The notes under the pieces: model-generated
Seen by the model: the letters and a program-made list of their open reading frames with translations, nothing else
What the model was told of the DNA's origin: nothing
The model's database searches: none
NCBI RefSeq assembly: GCF_949987515.2
Contig: NC_082683.1
Coordinates: 126,008,582 to 126,072,581, forward strand
Origin: Delphinus delphis
Taxonomy: Eukaryota > Chordata > Mammalia > Artiodactyla > Delphinidae
DNA length: 64,000 bases
Reading direction: 5' to 3'
Shown: positions 54,954 through 64,000 of the stretch, one piece after another
Position numbering within the stretch: position 1 is the stretch's first letter
Layout: each line of letters starts with the position of its first letter
Program-made: the position numbers and the translations under genes

Positions 54954-55789
54954 AAAAACAAACTGCTTAAATTCAATGGCTTGTGGGCAACAAAAGAGAG
55001 GGGGGAAAAAAGAGTATGACATACTAAATCTTTACCTAAACAGGAATGATTTTAGAGTCAACTTAGTAGCTCTCAGATAGATGAAAAGTTTTCATGAGTT
55101 TATAAATGAATATTCGTTCCTCACATGGCATAAGAGCCGAGCCGTTACCAACTTCCTCTTTACTTTTAACAATTATTCAAATCACAATATCTTTTCTTTT
55201 TTTTTAATTTATTCTCCACGAAAATTTTTGTGTATATTTTCATGAGGAATGCTACTTAGTCATCATCTTTTACTTGCTATAGAAAGATAAGCCAGGAAGT
55301 TACTAAGGCAAGCTAACCATAAACATGTCAACTGAATTATTTTGCTTTCAATCAGTTTTTACAGATCAGCTAAGAACAGAGGTGGAAACTTTTAAGATCT
55401 CATCTATTCCTACCTATGTAATGTAAGGTTAGAATAATACTAGCTCTTTACTCTCCCTAGTGTAGCAAAATCTGATGCCCTAGGAATTCATAATATTTCA
55501 AAGAAAATAATAAAGCATGACTTTGAAAGAATGAGTGAAAAGGAAGTAAAAAGTTTTCAGTTGCTCTTCCTACTCAGTTTCTTCATTTCTCTACTGCATG
55601 AAAATTCCAAGAACATCACTGCTTCTCAGGAACAGCCTAAATTTAACTGTTTTTTTATGTATCTGTTGAAAAATAATCATATTTCTCTGACTGTTATAGC
55701 TCACTTAGTGGTTTCCGATTTCCAGTTTTACTCATCTATTGGACAAGTTTCTCTTTTTTTAACTCCTACCTCTCCTGAGCTCTAGACCT
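54954..55789. other. intron, largely unrecognised
   Basis: Holds copy 2 of the unknown dispersed repeat (55119-55192) and then a T-run at about 55196-55207. The frame at 55531-55785 resembles no protein and may be the start of the L2 copy that follows. Confidence 0.4.
55119..55192. repeat. dispersed repeat of unknown type, copy 2
   Basis: cctcacatggcataagagcc to aattattcaaatcacaata. Partner of 48300-48372. The match begins a few bases earlier (aatattcgttc versus aatatttggttc) and fades at the T-run. Confidence 0.8.
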
Positions 55790-56600
55790 ATGTTTCCATC
55801 TGCTTACTGAACATCTTTGTCTAAGATGTCTCCAACATATCTCAAACTAAATCCATCACTGATGTCCTCAAATTACTTCCTTTACACTTCTCTATTTCTG
55901 TTCCTGGCACTAACATTCTAACAGGCATTGAGTTTTTATGAATTCTTTATCATTATCCATATCCAAACAGCAGCCATGTCATATTAAGTCTACCTATGAC
56001 ATGTCTCTTTTGCCCTTTCCTTTTGCCTCATACCTGACATACCACATCTTCCTTAATTCAGGTTTTCTTTACTTCTTGTCCTGCTAACACAACATGCTAT
56101 TGTTCTCTTCTTTAGACTCTAGTTTTAGTGCATCCAGTAGAATGATGCCAGATTAATTTCCCTAGGGCAATACCCTGATTATGGCCCAACTAGCTCAAAA
56201 ACCTGCAATGATTACTATCATCAACTATATTAAGTATAACACTTAGCACAGCCTTAAACTTCATAATGCCACATAAGCATACGAACCCATTTTTTCAAAC
56301 TTATCTCCCACTATTTTCTTAGTTATTGTTCCTCATACTGGCCTAGCGCCATCTATGCCTTAGGTAATATTGATCATTTTATCTGAAATATTTTCTACAG
56401 CCTCTATTCTTCCTTCCTTTGTAAATATCACCTTGTTAAAAAGACAAATCTGTCAATGTCCATCTCAAATGGCACTTTATGTATGAAGTATCAATGTGGA
56501 AACATTCTCTCTTTTGAGTTCCAATATACCTACAGATTGAAAAATATTTCTCTACAGTGCTTAGCATTATGCTCTGCCATAGCAGATTAGCAACATTTTA
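55790..56600 (+). mobile_element. L2 LINE, sense ORF2 and 3' region
   Basis: Sense-strand L2 order: gtctccaacatatctcaaac, gccagattaatttccctagg, cttatctcccactattttct, ttgttcctcatactggccta, then ccatctcaaatggcacttta. It is the only long L2 here lying on the plus strand. The frame is destroyed. Confidence 0.7.
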
Positions 56601-56764
56601 CTGACTTAAACTGAATTAAACTGCACGTATATCACAGGGAAGTAAAAATAAATAAGCTACCTTGTTTGTTAACAGCGATTTAATATCTATAAGAAGGATA
56701 TTTGTGCTCAGAGAAAGGTAAGTCAGCAACACTTACAGAACATCCACTTCACATTAAATGATAA

Positions 56765-56965
56765 TGATGATGATGTTAGTAATAAAAATGATTATAGCTA
56801 ACACTTATTAAGAAAATACTACATGTCAGGTACTGTCTAAGCACGTTCATGCAATAGCTCATTTAATCTTCAAAATAACTTAAGTTGGTTATAATTATTA
56901 TCTTCATTTTACAGATGAGGAAATCAAATCAGAGTTTGGGTAACTTGCCCAACGTGACATGTTTA
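56765..56965 (-). mobile_element. MIR SINE, antisense, well preserved
   Basis: tagctaacacttattaagaa, catgtcaggtactgtctaag, tcatttaatcttcaaaataa, cattttacagatgaggaaat, then gtaacttgcccaacgtgaca. This is the complete inverted MIR core in order. Confidence 0.88.
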
Positions 56966-57149
56966 AAAGGAAAAAGTGACAATTCTAATAAGACAGTCTG
57001 ACACAAGAAATGAACTCTAGGAGAGATGAAAGAAATATTTTTTGTATTGAATATCTTATATGCCAAAATTTACTACTTGTTAACAAAATATGAAATGAGT
57101 ACCCTATGAGTAATTTCCCCAAAATCTCTTTTAAATTATTTGTTTCATT

Positions 57150-57300
57150 AAAGTAGGTGACTGGATACTGAACAAACCAAATAGACTATGAATTGCTTCA
57201 GGACAAGGACTTTAGCTTATCATCTTCATACACTAAGAATCTAACCTGATATTCGATATATAATTCTGCTAGATTTATGATAAATAAAGGATCACATAAA
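57150..57300 (+). mobile_element. L2 LINE, 3' end scrap
   Basis: gaattgcttcaggacaagga and a weak cataaataaa-type end suggest the L2 3' end. Strongly diverged. Confidence 0.4.
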
Positions 57301-57649
57301 TTAAATTCAAGGCCCACCAAGTTTACTTTAAAGTTTTCCTGTTTCCTCACTAGATATTAGTATTTCTTTGGTTCCCCAAAAGCAGTTTTTGAAAGTGCTC
57401 CTCAATAGAGTTTCTTCTAAAATGCATAATAAAACTCTTGTGTAATATTTGTGGACTGGCCAATGGACCAAATGTTCTTAGACTGACTAACAGACTAAAG
57501 GTTTTCCTTTTCTGAGAAAAAAAGTAAGAAATAAATTTCCTTAAAACTTTTTTTAAGAGGACTTGGAGAACTGAAATTTTAAATTATAGTGCTGCCTATC
57601 TTAATCATAGTTAACTTAATATTATTATACATAGTAGTTTATTATAGTA
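57301..57649. other. intron, no feature recognised
   Basis: Unassigned. Confidence 0.4.
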
Positions 57650-57815
57650 GTTAATAAATCCAACTTTGGCAGCAGATATACCTGAGTTTGAATTTGAGCT
57701 TTGTCTTTTATCTAACTGTGTAATCCTGGGTAAAGATCTCAGACGGGGATTCTATAAGATAATGTAAACAGAGCACACAGCAAAATAACTGTCACAGTAA
57801 ACATTCAATAAATTT
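57650..57815 (+). mobile_element. MIR SINE, sense
   Basis: atacctgagtttgaatttga, atctaactgtgtaatcctgg, then cattcaataaattttac follow the sense MIR order with a gap in the middle. Confidence 0.6.
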
Positions 57816-58009
57816 TACTTCTAGTATTGTAAAAAACAAATGATGATGTCAATTAGACTGGATTCGCAGATATTAGATGGCTAAGAATAAACTTAATTTT
57901 AAATCATTCCAACTATTCCACTGCTTAAAAATATTTGAATATATAGAGAAAGCTACAAAAAAAAAAAAAAAGAATGAAGCTGCAGTGCTAAACAAAGAAA
58001 CAGAGTCTT

Positions 58010-58270
58010 AACAGCTGAGTAAAACTTTGCTTTCTCGTTAAGAAAAGCAATGGCATTCCAGGTGGAGGAAAAAAGCAGGTGGACAGGCACTGAGGCATAA
58101 AAGAATTTGTTTAGAGAACAGTAAGGGGATCAGTATGGACATAGTATAAAGTGTATGTTGGGGAGTAGCAGGTGCCTATGAAGACAGACACTTAACAGAT
58201 CAAAAAGCATTTTTACATAGTTTGCTAAGAAGCGTTATGCATGAGAAGCATTATGTATGAGCACAGAAGA
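58010..58270 (-). mobile_element. L2 LINE, antisense fragment
   Basis: aatggcattccaggtggagg, ggcactgaggcataaaagaa, atagtataaagtgtatgttg and gtttgctaagaagcgtt match reverse-complement L2. The same region of L2 occurs again at 59725-59930, so the two are separate copies of one family. Confidence 0.75.
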
Positions 58271-58960
<690 letters not shown>

Positions 58961-59133
58961 CTATGTAAAGTAATAATACAAATGCAGTCAGGCTCTATTG
59001 CACAATACAACAAAACAGATTACAAAGAATTATTTTTTCATTGTTTTTACCCTCATGTATATATTTTTTATAAGTAACTATGTGTTAACTTATTTACTCT
59101 CATTTTAATCTGTAAACTTCTCTGAAACCAAAC

Positions 59134-59347
59134 TTTTTTTTTTTTTTTTTTTTTGTGGTACACGGGCCTCTCACTGTTGTGGCCTCTCCCGTTGCGGAGC
59201 ACAGGCTCCGGACGCGCAGGCTCAGCGGCCATGGCTCATGGGCCCAGCCGCTCCGCGGCACGTGAGATCCTCCTGGACCGGGGCACGAACGCGTGTCCCC
59301 TGCATCGGCAAGCGGACTCTCAACCACTGTGCCACCAGGGAAGCCCC
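59134..59347 (-). mobile_element. CHR-type SINE, short form, near an exon
   Basis: A full-length copy in the same orientation as KIFAP3, with a 20-base T-run on its left. The target duplication tctgaaaccaaac is perfect at 59121-59133 and 59348-59360. Its near end is 174 bp upstream of the acceptor of the exon at 58798-58960. Confidence 0.93.
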
Positions 59348-60330
59348 TCTGAAACCAAACGTTTCAGGAGGAAATATATATTTCCAGTTCATCCCTTCCT
59401 TCCCTCATTTCATAGCATCAACTGGAAGACAAATTACTTTGGGTTCTTGAAAGCATATTATGGACTCCACCTACTAAGTGCCAGACCCTGTGCTAGATTA
59501 AACAAGATTCTGTCTTGGCTTTTAAGGATTCCAGTCTAAAAACACAGCAGAGAAATAAAACAAATAATTTAAATACAATATGATAAAAGTGGAATGCATG
59601 AAGCGCTCAATGTAGAAACAATGTAGAAGGAGCTACAAGCTACCTAGAAGAACAGAAAAGACTAAATTCAGAACAAAGTTCTAAACAATGTATAATAATT
59701 TGCTCTCTGGTAAAGACACTGGTAATCCAAATAGAAGAAAAATACAGTGGATAGGCATTTATGCATAAAAGAGCTGGTCTGAGGCACTGCAAGTGCTTTG
59801 ATATAGCCATAGTATAAAGTATATGTTGGGAAGTGGCAGGAGCCTATACAGACAGACGTTGGACAGATCACAAAAAGCTTTTAATGCTCTGCTAAGAAGT
59901 TTAACATTATTCCTTAGGCAGTAGAGGGCCTTGAATGATTTTAAGTCCAGAGGGTGATGTGGTCAGACTAGAACCACACATATTTATATAAAGATAAATA
60001 TAATAAATATAATATATAATAAATAGAATACACACACATATACATATGTATTCATACACACCCAACATACATACATACAAATATACACAAAAATGTGAAA
60101 ATAAGGGGCACTGTATAGGACAGACTGGAATAGGTAGAGACTGAAGGCAGGCACAAGAATATATTACCTTAGACAGGTGAGACGTGACTAAGGTCTGAAT
60201 CAAAGAAAGGACAAAGATGTTGAAGAGGAAAAAATAATTTGAGACGTGTTTAGAAGATATGGTCAAAGCATTTGAATGTGAAGTGAAAAGGAAGCTTTGA
60301 AGGTGACTTTCAGGCTTTTGGCTTGGTCAG

Positions 60331-60821
60331 TGTGTGTTGGGGATCCCCAAGACCACCACCAGGTCCTGCGATTTGCTAGGAGGACTCACAGGACTCAACA
60401 TATAGTCATATTCATGGTTATGATTTATTACAATAAAAGGATGCAAAGTAAAATCAGAAAAGGGAAAAGGCACATGGGGGCAAAGTCTGAAGGAAGCCAG
60501 GTGTAAGCTTCTTAGAACCCTCTCCTCATAGAATCACACAGAACATGCTCCAGCACTGAACTGAGACTGAGACTCGATGTCCAAGGTTTTTATTCGGGGC
60601 TGGTCACATAGGAAACCTCTGCCTAGCATAAAATAAAATTCCAAACCCTGAGAAGGAAAGCAGGTGTTTAGCTTAAGCCACACTGCTTGTGTAAAGAGTA
60701 AGCTACACGTATGAGTTAGGAAACAGTGAGAACACTCCTGAGTCCAAGTCTCTAGACACCAGCCCAGGGCCAATCTTGAAAGAAGGCCTATGGGAGAGCA
60801 ATCTCAGGTTCCTTTTCTGCA
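60331..60821 (-). mobile_element. solo LTR of an old endogenous retrovirus (ERV1-like)
   Basis: About 491 bp bounded by the L2 pieces. Read on the minus strand it starts TGCAG, contains ccttctcagggtttgg, a cagccccgaataaaaacc segment and a late gtaataaatcataacc polyadenylation signal, and ends with cccaacacaca. This has LTR architecture with TG...CA ends. No viral gene is attached. A short target repeat (gtca) may flank it. The subfamily is not assigned with confidence. Confidence 0.7.
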
Positions 60822-61006
60822 TAGTCAATAAGGTGGATGTAGGTGCCATTAACTAAGATCTTTAAATTGAAAAACAGGTGTAGGACAAGGAGGGCAAAAA
60901 ATTACTAAAAGTTTTGTCATGTTTGAGATGATATTCAGTGGATATTTGGAAATCTTCAAAAATCAGAAGAGAAGCTGGGCTATGAGTAATAGTTTAAACT
61001 CTATAA

Positions 61007-61345
61007 CAGGGATCAGTGAACTATGGCTAGTGGGGTCTAATCTGGCTTGCCATCTGTCTTCATACAACCCAAGAGCTAAAAATGGTTTCTGACTTTTACA
61101 CTTTTAAATGGTTGAAAAAAAATGAAAAATATTTCATGACACATGAAAATTATTTGAAATTCAAATTTCAGTTTTCATAAGTAAAGTTTTATTGGAACAC
61201 AGCCACGTTCATTTGTTTATAAACTGTCTATGGCTGCTATCATGCTACACAGCAGAGATGAGTAGTTGCAACAGAGCCCATATGAAGGGCAGGCCTAAAA
61301 TACAGATTATTCTAGCCATCTACAGAAAAAGATTGTTGATCCCCA
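61007..61345. mobile_element. hAT-type nonautonomous DNA transposon, 339 bp
   Basis: The ends CAGGGATCAGTGAAC and, inverted, TGGGGATCAACAATC are terminal inverted repeats. The target duplication is 8 bp (ctctataa at 60999-61006 and ctctagaa at 61346-61353, one mismatch), as hAT requires. The inside (aagttttattggaacacagc, then gtctatggctgct) is a familiar old mammalian hAT MITE. It interrupts the L2 copy. Confidence 0.88.
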
Positions 61346-61430
61346 CTCTAGAAGATTATGAAATTGCCTCAAGAGAGCTTGTTTTAGGATGAGAAATCAG
61401 AGGACAGAACTTACTTGGTAGTGTAAGCCC

Positions 61431-62049
61431 TGTACTCACATTTCTTAAAGTAATAATCAGAAAAATTTGGTTATAAAAATATCTCCCATCATTGTTACAA
61501 AGAAATAGCCAAAAAAGGAGAGAAATTCTATATAACTACATATTTTTCTTGTTCATTACCAAAATATTTATGAATAACCTTGCTCTACTTTTTCTTTTAT
61601 GGGAGGTCTAAAGCATTTATTTATACCACCCTTCCCATATCTTTATTGTAAATTTTCACTGACCTCATAAAAATCGCATTAATAATTGAGGCCTCAATAT
61701 ATTTTTTTCCTTTCATTCCATGCCAAGGAGTAAACAATTTTTTTTAAATGGTAAATTGACAAACCAACAACAATTTTTCCTTCAGACCTGTATCTATACT
61801 CCATGGCCACACTGCAGTCATATCCTAGAGCTCTTTATTAAAAAGTGCAAGTCCATCTCCAAAGACTCTTTAACTTTGGTTCTCCCTTTCTCTTAGTTTA
61901 GTCTTCCAAGCAGGCTGCAGGATTCATTCGTTAACTTCACACAATAATTTCCACAGAGGCCAGGGACAAATATTTGTCACATGTATGTAAAACTGTAATT
62001 CTTACAGTAGCTTCTTTGATTACAGTGTATAACTTCTTTTCCAGCTTTA
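61431..62049. other. intron, no feature recognised
   Basis: Unassigned. Confidence 0.4.
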
Positions 62050-62480
62050 TTTATTTATCCATTCAAAAAATATTTCTTAATTTAAGCCCTGGGTATATTT
62101 TGGTGAACAAGAAAGAAATGGTTCCTGTCTTCATGGAGCTTATATTCTAGAGAGCATGAAATACAGTTAAAAAACCAAAACAACCGTCTCACACACAATT
62201 ATACAGTTATCTAATTGTAACTGTATAAATTGTGATATTATATGTGAGAAATAAACAGAGTACCATGAGAGAATATAAGGAGTAAACCTGATATAATCTC
62301 AGTGTGAGGAGCTGTCAAGGAAGGCTTCTCTGAGGAAGAACAACGCACTGGATGAACAGAAATTAGCTAACGTTAATTGAAGAGGCAGAGGAAAGAGCTG
62401 TCTAGATGGAAAAAACAGCAGTGTACAAAGCCCCCGAAGTAACATGGAAAATATAACATTCGAGAAGCTCTTTAAAAACT
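62050..62480 (-). mobile_element. L2 LINE, antisense fragment
   Basis: tggtgaacaagaaagaaatg, tcttcatggagcttatattc, aaggaaggcttctctgagga, then aagaggcagaggaaagagct. This is the 3'-ward part of L2 in reverse order. Confidence 0.8.
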
Positions 62481-64000
62481 GTCATTCTGACTACAAAGTA
62501 GAGAATATATTGGAAGAAGGCGAAAACAGAAGTAGTCAGATTAACTAAAATGCCATGCAATTAGTCAGATAGAGGCATTAGTGATTAAGAAAAGTAAGCA
62601 GAATCTCAAACTTCCTCTAAGGATGTAAAAATCTGGAAAGGATATGGTTCCCACTCTAACTGCAAGAAAAATCCAAATACAAAATCATAACTTAAAAAAA
62701 AAACCCAGAGAGCTGAGGTTGCACGGAAATCAAAAAAACCAGAGAGCTGAGGTTGCCTGAAATATAAGGAAAATAGGCACCCCCAAGGAGATAAGGGTCA
62801 TGAGCACTGGTTTATATGGAGCAGAGCACTGGAGAGAAAGCTGCCACAGAAGTTGCTAGGAAGACTGCACAAAAACTTTTAAACAAGTAGCTAAAGGCCA
62901 AATGTGAAGTAGCCTGAGACTGTAGAACTCTGAAGCTACAGATGTTCAGGGAGTTTGCAACCACTTGCAAGCTCTTTTCCAAGGACCTTATCAGAGGGTC
63001 ACAAGAAAAACTGGGGATAGGACAGGAGATGGAAGAAAACTTCCCCTCAGTGGCATGGGTCTGGGGCACAGCTGCCACGGGGGAGAAGGCATAAAATCCT
63101 GTCTGGATCTTTTTCTCCCATTTCCCCTAAAAAAAAAAAAGACTTAAGCCTCTTGGGAAAGTATGGCAAATCCTGTCACATCTGAAGCATAGGTGAAGAC
63201 CCACTGCAGCTGGGGCAAGGAAACAGAGAAAAATTCCTGAGAGGTGTTGACAGGATGACTTAGGAAGCCCCATTGCTGAAAACCATGGACACAGGATAAG
63301 CCTAAGACCAGCCTGAAACTAAATTAGAACAATGGAAAAAGTCTCTTTTCTTAACCCCTCCCTGCCCCTGGCACCAGATTAGCAAAAGCCAAGTGACAAA
63401 TAACAGCAGTATATTACTGGGGGAGAGTTAAAATGAGGAGAAAGCCTCTTTGAGTCACAGGCACGCTAGGAAAGCCTGAAATAGAGGGTGGAACATGAAC
63501 AATGAGAAAAATCCTCTGACCATCAATACTCTACCAAAGACAAAGAAACGCTAGATGAATTTGAAGCTAATGGTGCCTGGAGGATAACCAAATATAGCTA
63601 AACTCTTGACAAAAATGACTTAATCCCCCCCTACATTAAAGACCTAAAATAAAGGTCTGTCCATTTCCATACATAAATAATATTTATCTCACTCTACTAA
63701 TCTACACATAATATCTAGCTTTCAACAAAAAATTATGATACATGAAAGAGCAAGAAAATAACCCATTGATAAGAGATAAGGCAATCAACAGAACCAGATT
63801 CAGATATGACTTGTATAATTACTAGACAGAGAATTTAAAATAACTATGATTAATATGTTAAAGGCTCTATTGGAAAAGATGAAAAACACATGTAAACACA
63901 GATAATCTCACAGAAAAAAATGATACCAAAAGAATTAAATTTTAAAACACACAACACACATAATACGAAGATGAAGGAAAACTTCAAAGGGCTCATTAGT
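62481..64000 (+). mobile_element. possible ancient L1 (5' UTR/ORF1 side), continuing past the window
   Basis: The last part, about 63760-64000, has old L1/HAL1 order: accagattcagatatgactt, ctagacagagaatttaaaat, ggctctattggaaaagatga. The earlier part is A-rich and weakly similar. The element seems to run on beyond base 64000. The start is uncertain. Confidence 0.45.
62705..62756. repeat. short direct repeat, 18 bp, 34-bp spacing
   Basis: ccagagagctgaggttgc occurs at 62705-62722 and 62739-62756. It was probably a small tandem duplication that later diverged between the units. Confidence 0.8.

Larger units (their letters stand above)
59465..61430 (-). mobile_element. L2 LINE, antisense, broken by an LTR and a hAT element
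   Basis: Three pieces in reverse-complement L2 order. The first is 59465-60330 (ccagaccctgtgctagatta, then ggcagtagagggccttgaat, then a cttttggcttggtcag end). The second is 60822-61006 (tcaataaggtggatgtaggt onward). The third is 61346-61430 (agaagattatgaaattgcct). An AT/ACAT simple repeat fills about 59985-60100. The LTR and hAT entries sit exactly between the pieces, which dates them after L2. Confidence 0.8.

Noticed and set aside
55531..55785. 84-codon plus-strand frame with hydrophobic start
   Set aside because: It adjoins the sense L2 copy and has no homologue that I recognise. It most likely is chance or decayed L2.
62812..63147. Overlapping frames at 62812-63078 (minus) and 62965-63147 (plus)
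   Set aside because: No family resemblance, no splice context, and opposite-strand overlap typical of chance frames in less AT-rich sequence.

Overview
This is a stretch of nuclear DNA from a mammal, almost certainly a cetacean. It carries 13 low-divergence copies of the tRNA-derived CHR-type SINE of whales, hippos and ruminants, in the ~210-bp form that dominates whale and dolphin genomes and in a ~360-bp form. It also carries young L1 elements of matching type, older mammal-wide repeats (L2, MIR, hAT, MaLR and other LTRs) and one 200-N assembly gap. I see no bacterial, plasmid or phage features, no CRISPR array and no RNA gene.

The only host gene I can support is KIFAP3 (kinesin-associated protein 3, KAP3) on the minus strand. 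Eight consecutive internal coding exons are present, in gene order at 58798-58960, 34498-34598, 26617-26725, 25282-25394, 24715-24880, 23955-24080, 16757-16855 and 10148-10233. All have AG acceptors and GT donors and all splice phases agree. Together they make 963 nt, or 321 codons, with no stop. They correspond to roughly residues 341-661 of the ~792-residue mammalian protein, i.e. the later armadillo repeats. The 5' exons lie beyond base 64000 and the last exons lie before base 1 or, less likely, in the N gap.

Layout: 1-10147 is the intron downstream of the last visible exon, with a three-SINE nest, a 109-bp CA microsatellite, an AT palindrome, the gap and a truncated L1. 10148-26725 holds seven exons in a compact cluster, with an ancient L1/HAL1 tract, a SINE flanked by two ~315-bp direct repeats, a young L1 inserted in an old L1, and a MaLR LTR. 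26726-34497 is a 7.8-kb intron. 34599-58797 is a 24.2-kb intron with two young L1 fragments, a hAT element, several L2 and MIR copies and long single-copy stretches, some of which look like enhancer-type conserved sequence. 58961-64000 is another intron part, made mainly of one L2 copy broken by an LTR and a hAT element.

KAP3 is the non-motor subunit of heterotrimeric kinesin-2 (with KIF3A and KIF3B or KIF3C). I find no new multi-gene system. The oddest item is the SINE at 12784-12998, whose only flanking duplication is 313-322 bp long instead of the usual 7-20 bp.
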